Below, piece by piece: positions 34,411 to 42,796 of a DNA stretch of 64,000 bases (its first letter is position 1; every line of letters starts with the position of its first letter). Origin of the DNA: Paraburkholderia youngii. GTDB lineage: Bacteria > Pseudomonadota > Gammaproteobacteria > Burkholderiales > Burkholderiaceae. Under the pieces are notes generated by a model. It did no database searches, was not told the origin of the DNA, and saw only the letters and a list, made by a program, of their open reading frames with translations. The position numbers were made by a program, and so were the translations under genes. The DNA is taken from the NCBI RefSeq assembly GCF_013366925.1, contig NZ_JAALDK010000002.1:1364001-1428000 (forward strand), read 5' to 3'.

Positions 34411-35535
34411 ATGAGAGTGGTCCACGTAATTGAATCGACTGCCACAGGAACGCTTGCAGTTGTGAGCACGCTTGCGACGCGGCTCGCCAAGGAAGGTCAC
34501 GAGGTTTATGTGATCTATTCCGAGCGCGAGGAAACGCCGAAGAACTTGCGCGCAATGTTTCACTCTGATGTCGTCCTGCAGCATCTGCAGATGAAAGGAC
34601 CATCATTGGCGCACATCATGTCCGTGTTGCGCCAGCAACTCATCCGATTGAACCCGGACATTGTCCATATGCATTCGTCGTTCGCGGGTTTCCTTGGACG
34701 AATGGCGACCTTGTTTGCGTTGCCGTCAACGGCGCTTTTATATAGCCCCCATTGCATCTCCTTTGTACGGCGGGACATTGGCAGGTTGAAGCGATACTGT
34801 TTCGCCGCCTTGGAGTGGCTTGCATGTTTGAAGAGCTGCACATATGTCGGCTGCTCTGAGAGCGAATGCGCGGCGATCCGCCGCTATCTTCGGCGGGATG
34901 CAGTACTGGTCGAGAATGCGATCGATCGGGCTGTCGGTGCACAGGGCGACACTCGTCTGAGAAGCGCTGAAAAAGTCGGGTCGACGAAACGGCGAATCAT
35001 TGCGACTGTCGGCGGCATTCGTGTGCAAAAGAATCCGCAACTATTCGCGGAGATTGCACGATCGTTTGATCGGGACGACGTGGAATTTGTATGGATCGGC
35101 GACGGCGACGCATGTCTCCGGAGGACGCTCAAGGACGCTGGTGTGCGTGTGACCGGTTGGCTTACGCGTGCTGACGTGATCGAAACTGTCGTGCAAGCGG
35201 ATATCTATTTGTCGACAGCTTCCTGGGAGGGGATGCCCGTCTCCCTGATCGAGGCAATGACGCTCGGCACACCCGTTGTGGCGTCGGATTGTCCGGGCAA
35301 TATAGATACCATTCGCCACAATTCGACAGGCGTCCTTTATCGGACGGCTGCGGAAGCGACATCGCTGATCCAGGAGATGCTAACCGACGAGAAATTTCGT
35401 GAAGGTTTGTCCCGCCGGGCGCAGGAAGAGGCGCGAAACCGATTCAGTGAAGATCGCTTCTTCAACAACATCGAGCTGCTTTATTCGACCCAACTGCGGA
35501 GCATTCGCGAGGGCCGTGCGGTGCTGAGCGAGTAA
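34411..35535 (+). CDS. GT4-type glycosyltransferase
   Basis: The 374-residue protein is a GT-B fold, family GT4 transferase with the N-terminal Gly-type loop, the DIVHMHSS motif in the N-domain and the donor-binding SWEGMPVSLIEAM (E-x7-E) in the C-domain. It lies 103 bp after the priming transferase and is likely co-transcribed. It would add the second or a later sugar to the lipid-linked unit. It ends at a strong terminator. Donor and linkage are unknown. Confidence 0.87.
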   Translation: MRVVHVIESTATGTLAVVSTLATRLAKEGHEVYVIYSEREETPKNLRAMFHSDVVLQHLQMKGPSLAHIMSVLRQQLIRLNPDIVHMHSSFAGFLGRMATLFALPSTALLYSPHCISFVRRDIGRLKRYCFAALEWLACLKSCTYVGCSESECAAIRRYLRRDAVLVENAIDRAVGAQGDTRLRSAEKVGSTKRRIIATVGGIRVQKNPQLFAEIARSFDRDDVEFVWIGDGDACLRRTLKDAGVRVTGWLTRADVIETVVQADIYLSTASWEGMPVSLIEAMTLGTPVVASDCPGNIDTIRHNSTGVLYRTAAEATSLIQEMLTDEKFREGLSRRAQEEARNRFSEDRFFNNIELLYSTQLRSIREGRAVLSE

Positions 35536-35564
35536 AAAAGCGCTCGTAGTCGCTGATAATAGAG

Positions 35565-35604
35565 ATGGTTTGCGCGGGTTTTCGCGCAAACCATTTTATT
35601 TTTT
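35565..35604. terminator. Bidirectional intrinsic terminator between convergent glycosyltransferases
   Basis: ATGGTTTGCGCG and CGCGCAAACCAT form a perfect 12-base stem with a six-base loop, followed by TTTATTTTTT on the plus strand. It ends the plus-strand unit 33579-35535. On the minus strand the gene at 35603-36523 ends at it too, but the following run is weaker there. Confidence 0.92.
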
Positions 35605-36523
35605 AGATCCTCGCGAGATAACGCTCCACGCCCGAGGCGGCGATTATATTTGTCCACCGCAAATGCAACAGTGTAGACGGATCGTTTTTCGGTACCATAT
35701 CGCCATGGAAATTGCAGATGCTAGAGAATACGTCTGGGCCCGTTATTTTGCATTGAATTCCAAACTTTGCGGCGGCGTTCAGATTCGACGGAGAGTCATT
35801 GCAGATGATTCTCTTGCCGAGTGCGGCATATTCCAGAAGCTTGGTCGGCGTCTGCACGTCATACGGACGCTTGTAGGGGATGGTTGAAATAGCGATCTCG
35901 CAATTGCGAACCACCGCCAGGGCATCGCGTTGCGGAAGACGTCCCGTGAACAGGACGCCGGGCGATTGAAGATATGCGTCGGAGATTTCCTTTTCAACAG
36001 GCCCAACCAGAACGAGGGTATCCGAGTCGCGCCTGGCGGCCAGAAAGTTCCTGATGAAGCCGACAAAGCCGCGTTCTCGCGTTATCTCGCCCAGATAGCA
36101 ATATGTGCCCGTCGGAAGCGGCCGGTTGCGGTCAGCATCTGCGGTAAAAATCCAGTCTGGCACGCCCATTGGCAGAAAAACGGTGTCCACTTCGTCCCGG
36201 AAACCCATCACCTCGCTCATCGAATCGTTCTGAAAGATTCGAAGATTGGGCCGCGGTTGTAACGTTTTCTTGATGGTGTCCTTTAGCGCGCTGTTACGCC
36301 CGACCGACAGCGAGCGATAGTCGTGGATCACGTATTTCGCGGCAGGAGTCCTAGGGTAAAAACCCATGATGCACCAGAGAATGTATTCCTCAGGGTTCTT
36401 GACTTTTTTGTAATCATCGAGCGTTCCTGACGTCACCTTACAGTCATTTCCGGCAAAATACTTCGTGTAAGCGTCTATCTCCGGATAGTTCGCCTTGCCG
36501 GGATGAAGAATGAATATTTGCAT
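35603..36523 (-). CDS. GT4-like glycosyltransferase, paralogue A
   Basis: The 306-residue protein has a GT-B-like arrangement with YPEIDAYTKYF near the start, LPMGVPDWIF in the linker region and the donor-site stretch QTPTKLLEYAALGKRIICNDSPSN near residues 224-247. It shares these segments with the gene at 36623-37564, so the two arose by duplication. Convergent with 34411-35535 and second in a minus-strand run that begins with the deacetylase. Its sugar is unknown. The similarity to characterised enzymes is limited, so function rests on the fold motifs. Confidence 0.75.
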   Translation of the reverse strand: MQIFILHPGKANYPEIDAYTKYFAGNDCKVTSGTLDDYKKVKNPEEYILWCIMGFYPRTPAAKYVIHDYRSLSVGRNSALKDTIKKTLQPRPNLRIFQNDSMSEVMGFRDEVDTVFLPMGVPDWIFTADADRNRPLPTGTYCYLGEITRERGFVGFIRNFLAARRDSDTLVLVGPVEKEISDAYLQSPGVLFTGRLPQRDALAVVRNCEIAISTIPYKRPYDVQTPTKLLEYAALGKRIICNDSPSNLNAAAKFGIQCKITGPDVFSSICNFHGDMVPKNDPSTLLHLRWTNIIAASGVERYLARI

Positions 36524-36622
36524 GTCATTGCACCGTTCTAGTTTCGTCTCTGCGGCTAACTCTGCGCTACTATGGGACGGTTCGGACCGCGTTCGTTGAA
36601 ACGTCGCACGCCAATGAATTGC

Positions 36623-37564
36623 TCAAGCGTTGGTTAGCTTGATATCCTTTGGCAGAAACGCCGCGACGTTGGATTGCTCTATCACTCGGTCCCAGATGAG
36701 ATCCGCAAAGTCCGTCCGGCGATTCGCTGTCGCACTGCGCGCGGCGTCTTCATCGATTCCGTCAAATATGTTCGCCGTCGTGATCACGCTGTGGATGCCC
36801 ATCTCTTCACAGCATCTGATATTGGACGGCGAGTCGTTACAGACGATTTTCTTGCCGAGCGCGGCATACTCGAGCAGCTTGGTCGGCGTTTGATAGCAAT
36901 GCGGCCTGTGATAGGGGAAATAGCACACCGCAACTTCGGATTCGGCCACGTGCTTCAGCGCATCACGCTGCGGCAACGGCCCAGTGAAAATGATATTTTT
37001 CGCATTCGAGAATCTTTCATAGATGCGCGGGTCCGGTTTTCCCACCAGGAGGAGGGAGGTGTCGCGCTTCTGGAACTTGTTGATAAACGCTTCCAGCACG
37101 CGATCGAAGCCCCGCTCGACGCTCATTTCGCCGATATAGCAGAAATCAGCCTTCTTTTCGCTCTGACCGCCACCCTGCACCTCGAAGATCCAGTTCGGCA
37201 CGCCCATAGGAAGGATGACACTGGGGACGCCGTGGCCGAAACCCATGATCTCCTGTTGCCGTTTGTTTTGAAAGATCCGCAGATTCGGCTGGCAATTGAA
37301 GTACCGCTTCGCGACGTCTTTCATCGCCGGCCAGCCGCCAACGGACAGAGAACGGTAGTCGTGGATGACGAAGTCGGATTCAAACCGATTCGGATAAAAG
37401 CCCATGATTTCCCACAACACGAAATTCCGCTTGTTTTCCAGCGCACGGTACTCGCTTATCGTTCCGACCACCACCTCCACGCCGCGAGCCTTAAAATAGT
37501 TTTGATAGGCAGTAATTTCCGGATAATTTGCGTTACCGGGAGACGTGATGAAGATTTTACGCAT
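36623..37564 (-). CDS. GT4-like glycosyltransferase, paralogue B
   Basis: The 313-residue protein shares with its neighbour the start YPEITAYQNYF, the segment LPMGVPNWIF and the donor-site stretch QTPTKLLEYAALGKKIVCNDSPSN. The start at 37564 has AAGGAAGG before it; the frame is open 12 codons further up without support. It precedes 35603-36523 on the minus strand with a 99-bp gap. Paralogous tandem glycosyltransferases often add similar sugars in sequence, an inference. Confidence 0.75.
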   Translation of the reverse strand: MRKIFITSPGNANYPEITAYQNYFKARGVEVVVGTISEYRALENKRNFVLWEIMGFYPNRFESDFVIHDYRSLSVGGWPAMKDVAKRYFNCQPNLRIFQNKRQQEIMGFGHGVPSVILPMGVPNWIFEVQGGGQSEKKADFCYIGEMSVERGFDRVLEAFINKFQKRDTSLLLVGKPDPRIYERFSNAKNIIFTGPLPQRDALKHVAESEVAVCYFPYHRPHCYQTPTKLLEYAALGKKIVCNDSPSNIRCCEEMGIHSVITTANIFDGIDEDAARSATANRRTDFADLIWDRVIEQSNVAAFLPKDIKLTNA

Positions 37565-37878
37565 ACCGCCTTCCTTTTTTAATCGTGGAGATAAGGACAA
37601 TGAGGCCGTTACAAAAAGTGCTCGGGCGGCTTATTTCCGCCTTTAATTAGCAGGTGATCGAACGGTGACCACTTGTCTTGCTCGAAGCCGAGATCGCCCG
37701 CTGTAGCAGTTTTATTGGCAAATACCTGATCGGTGTGATTCGCTGCCTGGGTCGAATGCCGCGCGGTGCTCAAATGTGTCCTACGCTAAAGCGCGATGGG
37801 TCGCGTCGTCGCTCGACCGACATTGCCTGGTCTTGACCAGATTCGGTCCGTGCGCGGTGGTCGGCGGCGCTGCGCTGT
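37565..37878. other. Short intergenic stretch with no supported gene
   Basis: This 314-bp stretch between two minus-strand genes shows no hairpin-plus-T-tract and no ribosome site with a plausible frame. It may hold a promoter for the two glycosyltransferase genes to its left. Confidence 0.35.
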
Positions 37879-38796
37879 CTACGCCTGGTTCAATACTCGC
37901 GGTCTGCTGAAGATGCGCTGAGCGAAGCGCCGGACCCGTCCCAGTCGTAGATAGCGCGGCGCCAACGTGAGGCCTGTCAGCTGCGCGGCGAACCACGCCA
38001 CGGAAGAGTGATCGTCAATGTCGAACGCCTTGAGCCGGAACGGGTCGCTTCCTTCGTCGTTCCAGCCCACGTCGGTCGTGCGTGCGCTCTTGTAGCCCGC
38101 GGCCTTCAACAGTTCGACTTCGCGCGGACCAAAAATGCCATAGGGATACGCGAAATGCTCGCACGGCTTCCCGACGATCCGTTCTACCTCCAACTTTGAC
38201 AGCGCAAGTTCTTCAAAACATTCGTCATCTTCACAGAAGGTCAGTGTCGGGTGATAGCGCGTGTGCGACTGAAAGTCGACATAGGGGCGCATCTCTTCAA
38301 TATGGGCGGCGCTGAGGCCACTAATCGTCGCCGATGCGTCGAGCAAGTCCTGATGAAAGCCTCGCGCGTCCAGTTCAGCCAGGCGCTCCTGGTTTTTCAT
38401 GCGGATCAGCCGCTTCACACCTGCATCCTTCGCGGCAGGATGCAGGAACCAGTGAGTACGATCGTGCGCCACGATGCTGCTGCAGATGTAGATGGTCGGG
38501 TACACGCGGTACTTAATGAATACGGGCAGCAGCTTCGCATTGCCAATATGGCCGTCATCAAACGTGACGGCCACGCGCGGGCGACCACTACCACGCGAAT
38601 TTGCCTGCGACAAGGGCACGAACTCGACCTTGTCTTTCAGGTACTCGAAATGAGCCTCGAGCGTGGCGGGTGATGGATCGTGATAGAGCAGAATCGCGGT
38701 GCGATCACGCCAAAGCAAGGCTCGAATCGCGGCGGGGGTTCCACTGAAAAGCAGCGCGCGTGTGAAAATCTCACGCATCAATTGTTTCATATGCAT
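37879..38796 (-). CDS. Polysaccharide deacetylase family protein (NodB-like)
   Basis: The 305-residue protein has the NodB homology domain of carbohydrate esterase family 4: TFDDG (D80, D81) and the metal-binding SHTRYHP (H178, H182). Motif 3 FAYPYGIFG follows. No signal peptide is clear. CE4 enzymes remove N- or O-acetyl groups from amino sugars or other sugars, here probably on the locus's glycan, changing its charge or adhesion. The reading strand is opposite to the priming transferase. The exact start among the two adjacent ATG codons is not decided. Confidence 0.82.
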   Translation of the reverse strand: MHMKQLMREIFTRALLFSGTPAAIRALLWRDRTAILLYHDPSPATLEAHFEYLKDKVEFVPLSQANSRGSGRPRVAVTFDDGHIGNAKLLPVFIKYRVYPTIYICSSIVAHDRTHWFLHPAAKDAGVKRLIRMKNQERLAELDARGFHQDLLDASATISGLSAAHIEEMRPYVDFQSHTRYHPTLTFCEDDECFEELALSKLEVERIVGKPCEHFAYPYGIFGPREVELLKAAGYKSARTTDVGWNDEGSDPFRLKAFDIDDHSSVAWFAAQLTGLTLAPRYLRLGRVRRFAQRIFSRPRVLNQA

Positions 38797-39194
38797 CCCA
38801 AGCTAACGGCATTGAATGGGATTGTGACGTTGCAGCCACGAAAGTGATGTGCGTTAGCGTACAGAGATAATGACAGACTTCAGATAGTCTGGGATACTCG
38901 TTAGTGTGCCGTATGCGCTATTTTTCCAGAGCTGGATCTACTGCGGGGAAAACAGGGGTTCAGCGGAGAATTAGGCAGTCTTTATGTTTATACGGTAAGA
39001 CGATTATTCTGAAGTTGGTGGCGCGCAAAGCAGAGGGAACATCGCAAAATTGCGTTGCACACCGAACTGACGCACGCAGCGTCAGCATCCAAAATGTTGT
39101 CGTCCCGTGCCAGAAAGCGAGATTTGGCAACGCCGTATCGCCTGCACTTTAAATACCGCTTCCACCCTTTTCGTACACCCGCCCTGGGGTTTCG
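38797..39194. promoter_or_regulatory. Upstream region of the second autokinase
   Basis: The last 62 bp (39133-39194) are the repeat shared with the first autokinase. Further up, TACGGTAAGACGATT (about 38990-39004) resembles AGACGATAAGACGATT (about 28341-28356) upstream of the first copy but sits at a different distance. It may be a control site. A frame at 38904-39152 is not accepted as a gene. Confidence 0.35.
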
Positions 39195-41435
39195 ATGAAC
39201 CAGAACTCTCTCCTTACGAATGCCGCTGTGGTTCGCAATAACGATGTGAGTCTCTCACGTTATTTCGACGTACTGATGGCTAACCGCTGGCTGGTCGGTG
39301 GAATCGCCGGCAGCGTGCTCGCCCTGGGCGTGGCATACGCGTTTATCGCGCCGTCGGTGTACCAGGCCGATATTCTCGTGCAGGTGGAAGACAGCATCCC
39401 GACCAACAATTCAAAGAGTCCTCTGGGCGACGTCTCGAGCATGTTCGACGTCAAGACAGAGGCGACGGCCGAGATGGAAATCATTCAGTCGAGAATGGTG
39501 GTCGGCAAGGCCGTCGACGATCTGCACCTCGATATCAGCGCAAAGCCAAAGCGCTTTCCGTTGATCGGCGACTGGCTGGGGCGGCAGGCCAAAAGTCTTT
39601 CCTCGCCTGGTCTGTTTGGATTTGGCGGATATGCGTGGGGCAACGAATCGGTCAAGGTGTCCAGCTTCAACGTTCCGGAAGCATTCGAAGGCGAGAAGTT
39701 CGTGCTGACCGTTCTGGAGGACGGGCGCTACCGGCTGGAGCAGTCGGATCTGAGCGAGCCGGTCGAGGGCCGCGTGGGCGCAACGCTCGACACGACACTG
39801 CCTGAAGGGGCGATCACGCTGCGGGTCGATGCGCTGAACGCGAGGCCGGGCACGCAGTTCATTCTGGAGAGGCAGTCGCGCGAAAAGACGGTGGAGAACC
39901 TGCAGAACAGGCTGACCGTGTCGCAGAAGGGCAAGGACAGCGGCATCATCGGCGCGTCGCTGACGGGCTCCGAGCGGATGCTGACGGCCAGCACGCTTGC
40001 CGAAATCGGCAATGCGTATGTCGACCAGAATCTGAAGCGCAAGGCGGCGGAAGCCGAGAGGTCGCTGGAGTTCCTGAGCGCACAGCTGCCGCAGCTCAAG
40101 AGCGACCTGGAGCGCGCCGAGGGGCGCTATAACGACATGCGCAACCGCATGGGCGTGTTCAACCTCAGTGAGCAGGGCAAGGCCTATCTGGATCAGAGCG
40201 TGGCCACGCAGCGCAGCCTGCTGGAACTGAAGCAGAAGCGCGCGGAAATGAGCGCGATTTACGCGCCGGGTCACCCGGCGATCCAGGCGCTCGACCAGCA
40301 GATTGGCATGCTGGGCAGCAGGATCGGCAGCCTGTCGCAGCAGGAACAGGCGCTGCCGGAGCTGGAGCAGAATGCGGTACGCCTGACCCGTGACATGAAC
40401 GTGAACAACGAGCTTTATGTCGGCATGTTGAACAACATGCAACAGCTGAAGCTGGTTCGCGCGGGCAAGGTGGGGACGGCGCGGCTGATCGATAACCCGG
40501 TGGTGCCGAAAGACCCGATCAAGCCGAACAAACTGCTGGTGATCATCTATGCGGCGTTGGGCGGCCTGATTCTGGGTGCGGGTGCGGCGTTCGCGCGTAC
40601 GGCGCTCTATGGGGGCGTGACCGACGCGCAGGAGATCGAGGAGCAGACGGGCCTGAACGTGTACGCGACCGTGCCGCTGTCGCAGGCGAAAGTCGCGCGC
40701 ATCGGCAAGGCGCCCAAGCTGCCCGCTGACGGGAAGTTTCTGCTGGCGAGCGAGTTTCCGCGCGACCCGTCGATTGAAAGCCTGCGCCGGCTCAGAACCG
40801 CGCTGCATTTTGCAATGCTTGAATCGGAGTCGGGCGACAATCGCGTGCTGCTGACGGGGCCGACCGAACAGGTGGGCAAGTCGTTCCTCTCCGCGAATCT
40901 GGCGGCGGTCGTCGCGGCGGCCGGCAAGCGGGTGTTGCTGATCGACGCGGACCTGCGCAAAGGCCATCTGGAGCAGTACTTTGGGCTCGACTCGACACCG
41001 GGGCTGGCGGACTATCTGACGTCGGAGGTGACGTCCGAGGCGGTGATCATGCGTGACGTGCGCCCGGGCCTCGACTTCGTTGCGCGCGGCGCGATCCCGG
41101 AGAACCCGGCCGAGCTGCTGGTGGGCGAGCGCATGCAGCAGTTCCTCGCGAAGACGAGCGACTACGATATCGTACTGATCGACACACCGCCCGTGCTGGC
41201 CGTATCCGACGCGACCGCGCTCGCGGATAGCTGCGGCACCGTGCTGCTGGTGACGCGCTTCGAGACGACTTCCATCGCGCAGGTGCAGGAGGCGACCAAG
41301 CAACTCAAGCAGGCGAATGCCCGGGTGAAGGGTGTGATCTTCAACGGGATCGATACGGACGTCTATCGCTACAGTCTGGGTGCGCGCGCCGGCCTCTATC
41401 GCAATGCTTCCTATCTCGACGCATTGCCGGCCAAC
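39133..41435 (+). repeat. 2.3-kb near-identical direct repeat, copy 2
   Basis: This is the partner of 28378-30680, in the same orientation. The copies frame a 10.8-kb unit that contains the second glycosidase, the priming transferase, three glycosyltransferases and the deacetylase. Recombination between the copies would delete that unit and leave one kinase. Confidence 0.92.
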
Positions 41436-41456
41436 GGAAAGACGCAGAAAGGCTAG
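39195..41456 (+). CDS. Polysaccharide tyrosine autokinase (Wzc/BceF type), copy 2
   Basis: The 753-residue protein has the same architecture and motifs as the copy at 28440: two membrane helices around a periplasmic coiled coil, a kinase domain with Walker A GPTEQVGKS, Walker A' LLIDADLRKG and Walker B IVLIDTPP, and a C-terminal tyrosine cluster. The substitutions relative to copy 1 are K74, G473, K702, N747, K749, Q751 and G753; none hits a catalytic motif, so both should work. It is followed after 68 bp by the flippase gene, so this copy seems to be the one in the core export operon. Confidence 0.92.
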   Translation: MNQNSLLTNAAVVRNNDVSLSRYFDVLMANRWLVGGIAGSVLALGVAYAFIAPSVYQADILVQVEDSIPTNNSKSPLGDVSSMFDVKTEATAEMEIIQSRMVVGKAVDDLHLDISAKPKRFPLIGDWLGRQAKSLSSPGLFGFGGYAWGNESVKVSSFNVPEAFEGEKFVLTVLEDGRYRLEQSDLSEPVEGRVGATLDTTLPEGAITLRVDALNARPGTQFILERQSREKTVENLQNRLTVSQKGKDSGIIGASLTGSERMLTASTLAEIGNAYVDQNLKRKAAEAERSLEFLSAQLPQLKSDLERAEGRYNDMRNRMGVFNLSEQGKAYLDQSVATQRSLLELKQKRAEMSAIYAPGHPAIQALDQQIGMLGSRIGSLSQQEQALPELEQNAVRLTRDMNVNNELYVGMLNNMQQLKLVRAGKVGTARLIDNPVVPKDPIKPNKLLVIIYAALGGLILGAGAAFARTALYGGVTDAQEIEEQTGLNVYATVPLSQAKVARIGKAPKLPADGKFLLASEFPRDPSIESLRRLRTALHFAMLESESGDNRVLLTGPTEQVGKSFLSANLAAVVAAAGKRVLLIDADLRKGHLEQYFGLDSTPGLADYLTSEVTSEAVIMRDVRPGLDFVARGAIPENPAELLVGERMQQFLAKTSDYDIVLIDTPPVLAVSDATALADSCGTVLLVTRFETTSIAQVQEATKQLKQANARVKGVIFNGIDTDVYRYSLGARAGLYRNASYLDALPANGKTQKG

Positions 41457-41524
41457 CTCTCAGACGACCACCGTCGCCGTGTAGAGCGAAAAAAAATTCA
41501 CCCGGACTTCGACGTAGATAAATT

Positions 41525-42763
41525 GTGAATATCAAACATTCGATCGTAAGTGTCGCTGGAGTGGTGCTGAGTCAGGCGCTCAATTTCGTTTCGATTCTAT
41601 TGATCGGGAAGTTTTGCGGACCGACGGCTCTCGGGTACTTCAGCCAACTCATGGCAGGTGGTCTTTTTATCGGGTCGGTGATCGGCTTGCGTCTGGAGGT
41701 CGCATGCATGGCGGCGGACAAGGCGCAAGCCGTGCGTGCAATGACGAGTTCGAGCGCGGTCGCCATCATGATCGGCGTGGCACTCGTGGTGGCTACCGCA
41801 GCGGCCGGCCACACGGAATACATACCTGTCATCGGTTTGGCACTGGGCGTGTTCCTGCAACAGGCATTGTGCGGAGCGCTCACCACCGAACGAAAGTACA
41901 CGCAGATCGCAACGATCCGGTTCTTTCCCAATGCCGCATTCGCCGTCTACTTTGTCTGCATGATGATGTTTTCGAAAGGCGAGGTCAGTGGCACCACCGT
42001 ATTCAACATCTATAGCTGGATTTTTCTGGTCTCGTCCGTTGTACCGGCCGCGATTTGCCTTTATTCGGCCCGCCAGTTGATCCCGGTGTCCTTCCTTAGG
42101 TTCTCCACGCTTCAGATCCAGTATGCAAAATTTGGCATTCCGACCACTACGCTGAATTCATTCGTGATCTATGCGTCCGCGATCCTGATGCCGATGATCT
42201 TCGATCATCGTGACGCCGGTATCTTCGCGCTGGCGTATCGCGTGGGTTACTTCCCTGCGTCCCTCTTGTCGCAAAGTTTGGGCGCCGTCTTCCGCCGTGA
42301 TCTGATCGACTATTTCGACGGCCACAAAAAAGATGGAGTGAATCCATCGAAGCAGTTCTTCACTATGCTGACGTTGATCAGCATTTGTCTGGTAGCAGCG
42401 TGCTATGCAGGCCTTAGCCTCATTATCCACGTGAAGATGGGCGACGAATGGGAACCGTCGATGTCGGTGTACCTGATCTTTATTCCCTATTTCATCACGA
42501 TGGCGATCTATGGCTCGATGGCTCAGGTATTCATTGTTGCGAACCGGCTGAAGATCGACTTGATGTTTCAAATGGTCAACGCCGTATCGATTTTCTTGAT
42601 CTTTGCGACGGCTCATTTCCTCGGCGTCGGTTTCATCCAATCGCTTGTGCTGCTCAGTGTCTGTGGAACGCTTGTGGCAAGCATGGGTACTTACCGGGCG
42701 CTCAAGATCGGCAAGGGGCCGGACGCCTATCCGAATCGACAACCTAGCTTTGAAGCGCCGTGA
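41525..42763 (+). CDS. Wzx-type lipid-linked oligosaccharide flippase
   Basis: The 412-residue membrane protein has about twelve helices in the MATE/oligosaccharide flippase arrangement: the amphipathic first segments SVAGVVLSQALNFVSILLIGKF and GPTALGYFS mark the polysaccharide transporter (PST) family. The start is a GTG. It would move undecaprenyl-linked repeat units across the inner membrane for a Wzy polymerase. It follows the second autokinase by 68 bp and precedes the polymerase-like gene by 33 bp, so these three form an operon. Confidence 0.85.
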   Translation: MNIKHSIVSVAGVVLSQALNFVSILLIGKFCGPTALGYFSQLMAGGLFIGSVIGLRLEVACMAADKAQAVRAMTSSSAVAIMIGVALVVATAAAGHTEYIPVIGLALGVFLQQALCGALTTERKYTQIATIRFFPNAAFAVYFVCMMMFSKGEVSGTTVFNIYSWIFLVSSVVPAAICLYSARQLIPVSFLRFSTLQIQYAKFGIPTTTLNSFVIYASAILMPMIFDHRDAGIFALAYRVGYFPASLLSQSLGAVFRRDLIDYFDGHKKDGVNPSKQFFTMLTLISICLVAACYAGLSLIIHVKMGDEWEPSMSVYLIFIPYFITMAIYGSMAQVFIVANRLKIDLMFQMVNAVSIFLIFATAHFLGVGFIQSLVLLSVCGTLVASMGTYRALKIGKGPDAYPNRQPSFEAP

Positions 42764-42796
42764 CAGGCGAGTCGCTCAATCGTTCAGGGAAAAAGA

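Noticed and set aside
38904..39152. Plus-strand frame of 82 residues before the second autokinase
   Set aside because: It ends inside the repeat, has no protein-like domain and no ribosome site.
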